A DNA stretch of 64,000 nucleotides, from positions 14,407,180 through 14,471,179 of the forward strand of contig OX940872.1 of the NCBI GenBank assembly GCA_954871525.1, in the 5' to 3' direction. The notes beneath the pieces were generated by a model. It was given only the letters and a program-made list of their open reading frames with translations, had not been told where the DNA came from and made no database searches. The stretch comes from Parietaria judaica. Lineage: Eukaryota > Streptophyta > Magnoliopsida > Rosales > Urticaceae. Shown piece after piece: positions 23,240 to 34,379 of this stretch (the first letter of the stretch is position 1; each line of letters opens with the position of its first letter). A program made the translations under genes and the position numbers.

Positions 23240-25700
23240 GCGCCTATAAGCCTCTCGATTTACATTTCTTGGTTCAGGACAACGACGAAGCATCCCCAAA
23301 TTGGAGCCACACTCGTGGGTTTGGGAAGACAACCGACGAACAATGCGACCAGCAGTGATGCCCAAAAACGGCTGACTCTAGGAGGACCATTCAGAGTCAA
23401 AGGCAGCGAGTTTGGATTCTTGGCAACCTTCGTCTCCAAATACTCAATTTCTTGGGCATACTTATCCCCAAGAGCTTGCCATCCCGCAACGCGGTGAAGG
23501 AGCTTGACGTCTGCCGTACCTGCAAGGAGACCTTGGGCGAGAGAAGTATTATCTTCACATCTAGCCAAAATATGACGAGAATCTACAGACAGGTTGAGGG
23601 CTTAGTAACCTAGTGTGGTTCCCTCGAGCTTTCCCTGGCTAGTGCGATGGAGTTCACGCCGGGAAATCCTTTCCTCAACACCTCGTTTTGAGCAGCCTCA
23701 AGATCACCACCGACAATATTCATAGCGGATTCAACCTTATTGTCCCAAGCCAATAGTCGAGCGTTCTCGTCGGCGAGTGAGGAATGTCAGCATAAAATTG
23801 CCTCTACTTTAGCCTCGCTCTCCCGAACTAGATCCTCACATGAAGAGAGTTTCGTGGATACGGTGTCAACAATCAGGATGTTCTGAGCACATTCTTGGGA
23901 AAGCTCTTACTCCTGTCTCGCTGTAGTTAGGTCCTCAAGATGATCTTGATTCTCTTCTCGGTAACCCCTATCAAGGAGGGAGGCCGTATGAAGATCCTCG
24001 TTGGCTTGCCCAAACTGAATTTATTAGAGACCATAAGAATCAATACTCAAGCATGGAAAGAAACAACAAAGGAATAGAAGCAATACTTGGGAATTAAGAG
24101 AGTCAATTTCGTAACCCCTTGCGTAGGAACGACGCTTGAACCGAAGAACGTGGTCGTTTAGCCGAGCAATGCCTCGAAGAGCGTCGGCTGCAAATAAGGA
24201 ATATTTCTCATCATCGAACACATCCTTGGTTTTAGAGGAATATCTCGAAATAGAAAGATCCTTTAAGGCTCAAGTATAAAACTCAGACACTCCTCGTCCG
24301 TGAAGAAATACACCGGAGCATCCACCGTGAACAACTTTTTGAATCCATAAAGTTTGTGATTCTTGACAAGAGGGATGGATGTATGAGGAACCCTTGAAGA
24401 TACTCCAACCTCATAAATACCTGTCATCAGAAGACGGAGGTGATGAAAAAGCCAGTTGGGCAAAAACACTGTCATGCAAGAGAGTTTTTCCCTTGTCGAC
24501 GCCCCTGTTAAAGCTTCAGCTCCTTCGATCAACACAATGGTTGACGAAATTTTCGGAGTGACTGGGAATGTAGCATAAAGAATATTATCACTTCTTGTCG
24601 GAAGTGATCCATCGGCGCTAGCTCCAAAAGATGAGGCAGAGGAAAGAAAAAAAAAAGGATTGCTTACCGAAATGCCGATGAGAGGCTCACCATTAGTGCT
24701 CTTCCGAGGAACAAGCTCTAGTTTATCTTCCTGGAGGGAAGAAAGACAACAACGAGCGGTCGCAACCAAATATCCCATCGATAGGGCGACGGCCGAAACA
24801 CCGCCCAAGGTTTGGGCAACATTTGTGTCTTGAAAGCCCTGCTTGAGTTTCTTCCGGAATTCATTTCCAGACTCTCCGAGCAACATGCCATCGCGTGCTA
24901 GGCGACAAGTTCCCTGGTCGCCAGAAGTGACATTGACGCTGCATAAATGGACTTCTTATCATCGATAGGGTAACCATCAACATTAACACCTTTCTTCTTC
25001 ATCTCGGGTTCGTCAACTGAGAAGGGAGTTTCCTTCTCGTTAGGGGAAATCACATCTGCACTCTGGCGACGAGGGTAAGGAGACCAAAGAGTATAACGGA
25101 TTTCTGTTAAGCTTGCCTTCTTCCTTTTGCCAGATGTCGTCGCTGGAGTCTTAGTTTTTTACTCACATTTTATGAATACACAGAGAGACAGGTCAAGGTT
25201 GAGTCCATGAACAAGGATCTTCACCCATACCCAAGCCTTTTGAGTCCGAGCTGCAGTGAATAGCGACCAACTTTGACATTCCAGTCTAACAGAGCAGCAT
25301 ACAGATCTTTGAAGCTTTGGGGATATGCTAGAAACGGGTAGTCCTGGGGCTGAGCAACGAGCTTCGTAGTAGGAAACCCAAAGAAGAGACCAAAGACTGA
25401 TTTGTCCACCTTGACAAAGAAGTAACGCTTCGTCTATCGAGACTCCAACCGTGGAAGTTTGAAGAGGAAATTTCCCCTAGAGCGGAAGGTGAGCGAGAAC
25501 TTCTCATGATAGTCCGGTGACCGAACAACTGAGAAGATTCTCATTAATTCACCAAGCATGAGAGTCTTCCCAGACTGGGCTGCCAATGTCAGGACTCCGA
25601 TGAAGAGATAGAGGAAGTAAGGATCAACCTGCGCCAATGGAAGACGGAGAGCATGGAGAAATGTCATGAGAGAACATGGCGGAGGAAGTTAAATACCATC
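23240..25700 (-). pseudogene. antisense gene of Tat-1 (gypsy-type 'Transposase_28'-like)
   Basis: Read on the minus strand, the first part (25667 to about 25221) gives FLHALRLPLAQVDPYFLYLF, then GELMRIFSVVRSPDYHEKFS and RYFFVKVDKSVFGLFFGFP. This resembles the Pfam family described as 'putative gypsy type transposon' (PF04195). A central acidic and serine-rich part (24886 to 24263) follows. A coiled-coil part (24221 to about 23600) is open across a 72-bp intron apart from a few stops. The last stretch (23568 to 23260) ends the reading. It lies antisense between integrase and the 3' LTR, as in Tat-lineage elements that carry an extra antisense gene. Its biochemical function is not established. 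Confidence 0.65.
24015..24086 (-). other. intron in the Tat-1 antisense gene
   Basis: On the minus strand, a GTATTG donor follows the codons for EIDSLNSQ, and a pyrimidine-rich tract ends in a TTCAG acceptor before FGQANEDLHTASLL. Removing 72 bp keeps the frame (phase 0) and joins two coiled-coil stretches. The acceptor follows many T residues, as in plant introns. Confidence 0.6.
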
Positions 25701-26440
25701 ATCGGACAAGAAGGCCTCGAAAACGTAAGTCCATCCCTCCTCAACATTGTCAGGAGGTTCATTTGGTGCACGAGCGTGAGAAATCACCGCTCAGAGCAAA
25801 ACTGTCTGAAAACAATATTTTCAACATCTTATCTCTTCATGGAGGAACGAGGAAATTTGAAGGAGAGAGCGGCGTTAGAATAAGAAGACAAAGTGTTCAA
25901 ATTTATAGAGCGGGATTCTGATACGAAGAAGGAAAGAAGGTAATTTGGAAATATCGAAATGAAGGAAGGAGATGTGTAGAGAAAAATCGTCAAAGGTTAG
26001 AATACTCCCAACTAAGGCGAATCTGATGGACAAGGATGAAGGATGCAAAATCAAATCAAAGGCTCAGATTTACCGATGTTTATAATACACAAGGAATACT
26101 CGAATACTTGTTGGCGTCAATTAGACACGCGCTAACACACGCCAATTTGAAAAGACGCGAGGTAATTGAAGAGACATGACAAATTACCATAAGTTGACCA
26201 ATGTAAAGGGTGAAATTTGGATTCGAATGGGCTGTGACGTTTGACATCACATTGGGCAAGAATTTTTTTTTTTGGAATTCACCATTGCCACTGCCAGCAT
26301 ACTTTGAGAAACTTCAAAAGCGTCGCTTCCTCACCATCGGGGTAGAGAAGCGACAAGCCTGCCAATCAGCGACGAAGAGTGAAATTTTAGTCCTATATTT
26401 TACCAATTACTTTCAGTACTTGATAAACTAGGGGCCTGTC
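25701..26440. other. region between the antisense gene start and the 3' LTR of Tat-1
   Basis: No convincing gene was seen. Two short plus-strand readings (25653-25921) overlap the start of the minus-strand antisense gene and look like shadows. The antisense promoter would lie here. A purine-rich AACTAGGGGCC tract at 26426-26436 could be the polypurine tract. Confidence 0.4.
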
Positions 26441-26615
26441 TGTTGTGGTACGATTTTTTCTGCGACAATTTACATTATTATGATGAAATCTATCTCTGTC
26501 GATTAGAGATTTGGGCCTTATTCACCAAAGGCCCAAAACCCACACAAGTCTAGTTGACCAAGTCAAAGGGGACCACGTTTAGTTAAGCAATGAAGATCCT
26601 CAACAATGGGGAAGC
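26441..26615 (+). repeat. possible start of Tat-1 3' LTR
   Basis: TGTTGTGGTACG follows a purine-rich tract and the antisense gene, where the 3' LTR of a Tat element should begin. Only about 175 bp is present before LTR-E interrupts it. There is no second copy to confirm it. Confidence 0.35.
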
Positions 26616-29374
26616 TGTTGGACATATGTGTCCTTAAACAAGATATTTTATCCATTTGTAAATGATTATGGCAAGTCACTGAATAAAGATGGTGCTTATT
26701 ATGATAATCTTATTATAGTTTCTGGTAGAGTAAAATAGAAAGTTTGTTTTCCTTAGTTCATAAAGGATGCAATTATTTTATTATTATCACAATAGAGTCA
26801 ATGTGAGGAAGAATTAATAATCATAAAAAAAAACATAAAATGTCCGCGACCTGATTAAATGGGTGGGAGCCCATTAAACGTATAAGGTCATTAATGTGAC
26901 TAAGTTACAATCCTATTCTTGATTATGTGTGTTTCACACTCACTAGAAGGGCATTAAGTGTGAAGTGTCTTCATACTGGACTGGACCTGACTTAAACTAA
27001 CGAAGTTATCATATAAGACCGTCACTGGTAACTTGTAGTTGAGTCACAAATAGATGACAAAATTTATATTAGTTCTACGTCCTGAGTGGTCTTGAGTCCG
27101 AGCTACTGGATTGATCGTTCTTTGATTTAACCGTTAAAGAACACAAGATATTATCGCTGTTCGCAACACTATTATTTCGGGAACATGATAGTCAGTAGTA
27201 AGGGTAGCTTGATCATAGACATAGGCATCACACAACTGTCTTTAGAGTAATGATGATTCCCTTGGTTGTTGGTGGTGAGAAGTGAGAGGTACCCGTGCGC
27301 AACTTATGAATCGAAACTATAAGTGGGTTACTCGTAATATTACTCACTGAGTCAAGGAGGAAAATGCAATGAGAGACAATACGATAAAAAACCGCCTGCT
27401 CATTTGTAAATCATCAAGTGAAAGAATAATAACCCGAATTTGATTGTATCAATGGACACTCTTCTGTTATAAAGGGAATGATATATACCGTATCATTAAA
27501 GACTGAAGCCTCAGGTCTATAGTGGAATCACTTCGAGGTTTGACAAACAACTAGCAGTTCATTGGAGCTTAAGTGATACGGGTCCATTGTCCCAGGATAG
27601 CTCCGCAAGGGATGATACGTACGTGATTAAAATACATTCTTGATAATGTTTAATCATTTTTCTAGACTTATAAAACTGAAGGTCTATGGCAGACGTCAGA
27701 TAATTTTATCGTGAACGTGGCAAAAGTATCATATCTTAGTACACGAAATTAGCTGATAAAATAAATTTAGATTTTAGATTTTCTATTAGCATCATTTTGT
27801 TAGAAATTATATTCTAAGAAACTTTTCTTTTTGAACCAACTCATTTCGACTTACGGTTTGTGATTTATGGTTTTTCTAAGTTTGTGCTCGGTTCGATAAA
27901 CTATGAAATTAAATCACATGTCACGAAGTTAAATGACGGTATGGCACCATGACATTTTATTTTGTGATATTGAGATCAGGAGTTATTAATATAATTTAAT
28001 TATTTGGATATAATTATTAATATCTTATTAATAATTAATAGATTTTTATTAATAATAATAATAATATATATTTAATTATATAGTAATACATGTGTAAATC
28101 GATGTGAGCTTGCACATGACCTAGTCCACGGGAGTTTTACCTAGCTATGGTTTCATATTTTTGGCATAAGTGCCTAGAGTTTGGTACTTTAGCAAAACCC
28201 TAAAATCAATATTATCCTTTAAATTGGAAATGATTTAATATCAACCATAAGATTAAGATGATTGATTTTTGACATTAACCTAATCGAAAATAGTATCATG
28301 GTGACCAAGCTTAGGGTTTTTGACTTTGACCTAATTAATTGTATCCGTTAGATCGGTTTAAGGTTTAATCTTTACCGTCGGATTGGAAATTAATTAATCA
28401 TATCTATAATATATAATTTTCGAAAGATGATTGATTTTTGACCTAACCTTAATTCAAAAAAAAGTATCTTGGTAAACAAGCTTAGGGTTTTGGACTTTGA
28501 CCTAATTAAGTGTATCCGTTAGATCGGTTTAAGATTTAATCTTTGCCGTCGTATTGGAAACTAATTAATCATATATATAATATATAATTTTAGAAATATG
28601 GTTAAGGATAAAATCGAATTAGGGCTTTTACTGAGTCTTAAGATATTTGACTTTATGCTAAATTAATTTGATCTGTTAGATAAGTCCAATATTAATCTAA
28701 GCCGTTGGATCTAGATAATTAATAAGATTTAGAAATTATTATTATGTGTATATATATATATTTTCGAATAAGATAAATAAGTAGATAAGATTGGTTTTTC
28801 TATTTACCAAGTCTTTATTATTTAAAATTAATCCCTAATTTATCATATCCATTGGATTTAGATAAGATTGAATCTTAGCCATTGGATTAAGATAATTAAT
28901 TATATTTAATTATGAATTTCAAAATTAATTTTATATATATTTGATTTTTATTTAATAAGGAGATAAGATTGGTTTTTATATTTACCAAGTCTTTCTTATT
29001 TAATTAAATACCTAAATAATTATAACCATTGGATTTAGATTAGATTGAATCTTAGTCATTGGTTTGAGATAATTATATAGAAATTGAAAAATGATGAGAG
29101 AATTTCTCTAATTCGGTTATGGGTCAAGTCTATAAATACGGAGCTAATTTACACTATTCAACACACCTTCCCCAGAGCAAAAACCCAAGCTCTCACTCCC
29201 TCTCTAGGGTCTGCAAGTTTTTGCCTCTGATCTCTTTTCCGGATTGGCTTAGTGAGAACGTTGTTTCTTCGGTAGCTTAAAAAGAACCTCAGTTAAAGTT
29301 TTGCGACGGAGTCCTGCCGTCGAAGCCCACGCTTCGGTACGAGGAGTCCAAGAGAAGATCCCGGAAGATCCCGG
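26616..29374 (+). repeat. LTR-E, truncated long Copia LTR with internal duplication
   Basis: It starts TGTTGGACATATGTGTCC at 26616 and follows LTR-D throughout, with a TATA box (TATAAATACG) at 29131. It stops at GATCCCGGAAGATCCCGG near 29374, lacking about the last 340 bp of U5. An internal segment around 28258-28425 is repeated at about 28427-28600 (GATGATTGATTTTTGAC.. to ..TATATAATTTT), which explains its near-normal length despite the truncation. The preceding bases GAAGC have no partner downstream. Confidence 0.8.
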
Positions 29375-30296
29375 AGGAAATTAAATACATGTAAAAAATC
29401 AATATAAAGATTGTTATATATTAACTATAAAATATATACAGGCCAATTAAAATATAAACTCGTGCCACGTTTAAAACCTGATTCAATGAGTGAGAATCCT
29501 TGACTCGCCGCTGGAGTAGTTGAAATTGCTTGAGTCAATAATTGCAGAAATACACGTTTCTTTTTCAAGTCATTATTGGTTGATTCGTTAGATTAACATA
29601 TTTTGATGCACGTTAGTATACATGAATTTTTTAGATTTCACGAAAAGAAAGTTTCAAACATTTAAATTATTCACAGAAATCGATGTTTATACCGTTAATG
29701 CATGTTTACACTATTGATTTTTTATTTATAGAATTCACGAACTCTTAATTTCAGGAATAGTATACATGTACAAAAACCGATATGAAGATTGTGATATCCT
29801 AAGAATAATTTAAATTCAATAAGAGAAAATGAAGCTTGTCTTATTGATGCAAAAGAAACGAAAATATATAATATATACAAGTAAAATTAAATACAAACTC
29901 GTCCCGAACCAGATTAAATGAGTGAAAAGTCTGAGTCACAGGAGAAATAGACAATCTGTTAATGACTATTAATAAACACGAACGCCCTCTGCATGCCCGG
30001 GAGTGTCCGGAAGCGCCCCACGCACGCCCGGAAGAGTTTTACACATCAAAATAAACTAATTTGCCATTATACATTAAATACAAATAACACTTAATTCACA
30101 TTCTTAAATTATTCAAAAAACTTAATAGAATATTTTCAATTAAAAAATCATTTAATAGCATTCTCAATAAACAAAACCTAAAATGACGGTCTCCATATAC
30201 AAAACATAATCAAAATTCCCAATAAACAAAACGTAACACATATTCTAAAAAAATGTCTTATACTTTCCTCTTCACACGAGGAACTCTTAATAGTTT
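29375..30296. other. unassigned AT-rich segment
   Basis: No gene was seen. Two related stretches (about 29385-29520 and 29765-29945) share ATATACA(G/A)G..AATTAAA(A)TA(C/T)AAACTCGT(G/C)CC and a following GATT(C/A)AATGAGTGA phrase, so part of it is a diverged direct duplication. A small GC-rich patch (29985-30035) repeats GCCCGG.</thinking>. Confidence 0.35.
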
Positions 30297-31591
30297 ATGA
30301 GCCGAAATGCATCATTTTCTCCTAAGCTTCAAAGACCAGTCAAAATGAACATTAAAATTCCAACCAAGAGTATTCAACAATTAAATCATCACGAACAAGA
30401 AAATGTGCATGCCTTGTTTTCGTTCATAAGAAAAAAACAAATATGCAACCGAGAACAAATGCTAAATTTTCTCGTAAGCTTCAAAGACATTGAAATCAAC
30501 ATTAAAACTCCAACCAAGAGCATTCAACAATTAAGTCTTCCCGAATAAGAAATCACGCATAACTTGATTTAGTTCTTAAACAAGAAACAATAATGCATTC
30601 GAGAACAAATGCATAGTTTTGTCTTAAGATTCAAAGACCATCAAAAATAACATTAAAACTCAAACCAAGAGCATTCAATTATTAAATCTTCACGAATAAG
30701 AAATCACGTATACCTTGTTTTAGTTCTTAAGCAAGAAACAACAATGCAGCCGAGAACAAATGCATCATTTTCTCCTTAGATTCAAACACCATTAAAATGA
30801 ACATTAAAACTTCAACTAAGAGTATTCGAATAATTAAATCTTACGAACAAGTAAACGTGCATACCTTGTTTTAGTTCGTAAGAAAGAACAAATATGCAAC
30901 AAAGAATAAATGCTGCCTTATCTCCTAAGCTTCAAATATCGTCAAAATAAACATTAAAACTCCATTCAAAAGTATTCAGCAATATTTAAATTTTCATGAA
31001 CAAGAAACGTGCATTCCATTAAAACTCCAACCAAGGGTATTCAAAAGTTAAATCTTCACGAACAAGTAATCGTGCATACATTGTTTTAGTTCTTAAGCAA
31101 GAAACAAAAATGCAACCGAGAACAAATACATTGTTTTCTCCTACGATTCAAAGACATTGAAATCAACATTAAATCTCCAACAAAGAGTATTCAAAAATTA
31201 AATCTTCACGAATAATAAATCATACATGCGATTTTTAGTTCTTGAGCAAGAAACACAATGCAACCAAGAATAAATGCATCGTTTTCTCCTAAGACTCAAA
31301 GACCACCAAAATGAACATTACAACTCGAACAAAGACTATTCATCAATTAAATCTTCACAAACATGAAAACGTGCATACCTTGTTTTAGTTCTTAAGAAAC
31401 AAAAAAATTCAATCGAGAACAAATGCTACCTTTTCTCCTAAGCTTCAAAGATCATCAAAATGAACATTAAAACTCCAACTAAGAGTATCAAAAAATATTT
31501 AAATCTTCATGAACAAGAAACGTGCATACCTATAAAACTCCAACGAACAATATTCAACAATTAAAACTTCACGAACAAGAAATCGTACATA
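30297..31591. repeat. ~150-bp tandem (satellite-like) array, left part
   Basis: Monomers carry GAGAACAAATGCAT..TTTTCTCCTAAG, then TTCAAAGACC, AACATTAAAACTCCAACC, CAACAATTAAATCTTCACGA and CCTTGTTTTAGTTCTTAAG. The GAGAACAAATGC landmark falls at 30451, 30601, 30752, ~30902, 31118, 31266 and 31415. Spacing is about 148-151 bp, apart from one interval of 216 that includes a partial monomer. Divergence between monomers is visible. The array is interrupted at 31597 by Tat-2 and resumes at 40921. The short open stretch at 30297-30548 is a by-product of the repeat. Confidence 0.85.
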
Positions 31592-32277
31592 CCTTGTGTT
31601 AATGCATAAAAATGAATTTAACTTAGGGTCGGATCCAAGGTTCGGGTCCCGAGATTGACCCGCTGAACACAAGGATGATTTTATGTTGAGTCAACGCGGG
31701 TTGACTGATAATCGTCAAAGCTTGAGGCGATTCTGTCATCTCGGGCGAGTCTCCGGGCTGTCGTTGACGATCCTCGCCAAACTTCCTTGGTGGTAGCGAA
31801 GTCTGGTTCACGGCAAAGCTCATTGTCGGGGCGGATTCCTTTTCTTGGCGATGTCCTCGCCAGGGAAAACTCCGGTCTTGATGAAGCTCCAAGCTAGACT
31901 TGATGGTTCTTTGTGCTTTTCCTTTCTTAGAGAGCTCCTATGGTGAGGGAGGACCTGCAAAAAAAGGGTAGAATGGGCCCGTGCCCCGTCGCTTATGGTT
32001 GGGCGAGGCTGCCTACGTATCTAATTTTAAGAGAATCAGGTCCCACGTAGTTTGGGGTTAGTGATAAACAGCGGGTGAATGACGATGTGGTTTGACTCGT
32101 CGGAAGTGTAGTTGTTGGCGGCGCGGGGGTGACGCTTGGCCTGATGGCTGGGTATTACCGGTGTGATGTGTTCTTTGTTAAACTCGTTGGTGCTGGCGAG
32201 CTCACTATCGAACTTCCCTCGTGTTGGCAAAGTACAGCGAGAGCCTTGACCTGACGAGGTGTGCTCCTTTGTCGACC

Positions 32278-32632
32278 TTGTCGGCGTAGGTTGCCTCGTA
32301 TGACGAGGGGCCTTGTCCCGACAAAGGGAAGCTCCATCTCTGTCGACCTTGTCGGGGTAGGTTGCCTCGTATGACGAGGGGCCTTGTCCCGACGAAAGGA
32401 AGCTCTGTCTCTGTCGACTTCGTCGGGGTAAGTGGCCTCGTATGACGAGGTGCCTTGTCCCGGCGAAGGGAAGCTCCCTCTCTGTCAACCTTGTCGGGGT
32501 AGGTGGCCTCATATGACGAGGGGCCTTGTGCTGACGAAGGGAAGCTCCGTCCCTGTCGACCTTGTCAGGGTAGGTGGCCTCGTATGACGAGGGGTCTTAT
32601 CCCAACGAAAGGAAGCTATGTCTCTGTCGACC
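32278..32632. repeat. 71-bp tandem repeat, five units, in Tat-2 LTR
   Basis: Units begin near 32278, 32349, 32420, 32491 and 32562. Each reads TTGTCGG(G/C)GTAGGT(T/G)GCCTC, a GTATGACGAGG palindrome-like core, CCTTGTCCCGACGAA, then GGAAGCTC..CTGTCGACC. Open readings across it on either strand are caused by the repeat and are not genes. Confidence 0.9.
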
Positions 32633-33165
32633 TCACAGGTGGTGGCGTGGTTTTCAACCTAGCAAAGGATTCCTTAGCTGACCCGTCGAACAACCTTTCT
32701 TCTCAAGCCTAAGACTCTGCTTCTAGATTGATCTCAGCTCTTAACTCAAGTCCTTTCCTCCTTAGAGTAGACGAGTTTTTTTAGAGAGAGACAGCTAGAT
32801 CGAGAAGCTCTGGAGAAAGCTGTGAGTGAGTGTGAAAATGAGAGGAGGGGGGGGGGGAGGCTCCTATTTATAGGAAAACAACTCCTAGAAATTGCACCCT
32901 AGGGGCCTGCGAATTCCCTGGGAATTGTACACCTTGGGGCCTGCGAATTCCCTGAGAATTGAACCCCTGGGGGCCTCCCATTTCCCTGAATATTGCACCT
33001 TCAGGGGTCCTGCGAATTTCTCCCTTCAACAGGGGGATTATTGGGGCCCATTGTCTGCAAACAGGGTCTCCGATGCTTCTCAATTTGTCTTCCATGTCTT
33101 CGGGTTGTCCGCGAGTCCATAGGTTGTGTCCGGGGAAATCTGGAGGATTTCCCGGAGATTTTCGT

Positions 33166-33412
33166 CTCGTCACCTGGCTCCTCGTCGCCTTGTCGGCTTC
33201 GTCGCCTCGTCGGCTTGTCAGCTCGTTTCTTCGTCGGCGTGTCGCCTCGTTTCTTCGTCGGCTTGTCGCCTCGTCGCCTTGTCGGCTTCGTCGCCTCGTC
33301 GCCTTGTCAGCTTCGTCACCTCGTTGCCTTGTCGGTTTCATCGCATCGTCGCCTTGTTGGCTTTGTCGCCTCGTCTGCTCGTCGGCTCGTCACCTTGTCA
33401 CCTTTCGGACCC
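33166..33412. repeat. GTCGCC/GTCGGC simple-repeat tract in Tat-2 U3
   Basis: Variants of CGTCGCCTCGTCGGCTT repeat many times with small changes. A matching tract is present in the 5' LTR copy at about 40490-40760. On the minus strand it translates to arginine/alanine/glutamate-rich readings that have no support as proteins. Confidence 0.85.
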
Positions 33413-33565
33413 GGGGCCTTGGCAATGTCTTAGTTCTTTGGTCCTGGGCCTCTGGCGTTTGTAACGGGCCTTGACTTACCATGACATGCTTTGAATTTCT
33501 AAATGGGCTTTGACTTTTGCCAAAATGAGCCCAATTTTGATATGTTAAGAAAAATGCACATAACA

Positions 33566-33583
33566 TCAACCCCCAGTTTCTTG
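33566..33583 (-). other. polypurine tract of Tat-2
   Basis: On the minus strand CAAGAAACTGGGGGTTGA lies directly before the 3' LTR start TGTTATG. Position and purine content fit the plus-strand priming site, which fixes the element's orientation. Confidence 0.7.
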
Positions 33584-34379
33584 GGTAATAATTGTATTAC
33601 GCGAGAAACTTTTTCTTTTAAATATTAAGGCAACTTTTGTTGTTTGGCAAGGATCCGGGTTGTAAGAGATTTTCATCTCGGCTCCGTCCTCCCAAGGAAC
33701 TGATAATTCCTTTAACTGGGTGTTGCTAAAAATATTCGAAAATATCCTCGTAATAAGCGGGAAAATAATTTCGAGCATAGGCGATTAAATAAATCACAAG
33801 TCAATTTTTTATGATTTTATTTGATTTTTGGATTTTTTGAGGTTCATAAGCATATTTTGCAAAATAAAGGCCTTTTGAATTAATTTTGAACTCCGCAAAT
33901 AAATCCAGAAAATAAATAAATAAAATCAAGTGACATAATAAAGTTCAAAGTAAATAAATATTTTGAAAATAATAATGGCACATTAAGTTTGGAACTTTAA
34001 CGAATTCCTTAATTATTGCATAATTTTTCACTTGTAAGAAATACCAGAAATAATTCATGAAAACCCGGGAAAATAGTTTTAATTTGGTTTTCACGTTTGA
34101 AAATTAAATATGAAACTTTTTAAAGTTTCAAAGTTTAATTCTCAATGCTTTTTTATTAGCCTTTGAAAATAGCCATTTTCACTTAAAAACGTATAAAAGC
34201 TCATTTTTGATCATTTTTGTCCATTTAAAAATCAAACTTCAGCTTGTAGAGCCTAGTTTAAAAGAAAACGAGAGATTAGGGTTAGATGTTACCTTGTATA
34301 ACTTTTGGTACTTTAAGGTATATTTCCCTTTTTTCTCCTTTTTCTTCATCGCGATATCTTTCTTCTCCCGAAGACTTCG
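33584..34379. other. Tat-2 non-coding tract upstream of its antisense gene
   Basis: AT-rich, with no gene seen. A TATAAAAGC sequence at about 34193 lies some 190 bp upstream of the plus-strand ATG at 34380 and could be the antisense gene's promoter element; this is inference only. Confidence 0.4.

Larger units (their letters stand above)
3857..26615 (+). mobile_element. Tat-1: nested, decayed Ty3/gypsy element (Tat type)
   Basis: The parts appear in Ty3/gypsy order on the plus strand: PBS-like motif (3857), gag (3920-4642 and 14591-15540), protease (about 15680-16080), RT (16277-17120), first RNase H, a second RNase H split by a solo LTR (to 20850), and integrase (21050-22320). A long antisense coding region (25700 to 23240, minus strand) then precedes a purine-rich tract and a possible 3' LTR start at 26441. 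The extra RNase H and the antisense gene are hallmarks of the plant Tat lineage. Many stops and deletions are present, so no product is expected. Outer ends and target duplication could not be fixed. Confidence 0.75.
31597..33565 (-). repeat. 3' LTR of Tat-2
   Basis: It is 1969 bp. On the minus strand it starts TGTTATGTGCATTTTTC and ends ATTTTTATGCATTAACA. The TATA box (CCTATAAATAGGAGCC) is near 32878. U3 holds a GTCGCC/GTCGGC simple-repeat tract and short repeats around GGGCCTGCGAATTCCC. The region downstream of the TATA box carries five 71-bp repeats and a GATACGTAGGCAGCC phrase typical of plant Tat LTRs. Its U3 matches the truncated 5' copy at 40109-40915. Confidence 0.8.

Noticed and set aside
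26611..26615. GAAGC as the target duplication of LTR-E
   Set aside because: The 3' end of LTR-E is missing, so no partner duplication can be checked.
30297..31591. Possible CRISPR-like regular repeats
   Set aside because: Whole ~150-bp monomers repeat without unique spacers, in a plant genome. It is a tandem satellite-like array.
32036..33474. Several long open readings on both strands (158, 157, 171 and 146 codons)
   Set aside because: They arise from the 71-bp and GTCGCC/GTCGGC tandem repeats of the Tat-2 LTR, where a period keeps stops out of a frame. The proteins are simple Arg/Ser/Leu or Thr/Arg/Glu repeats.
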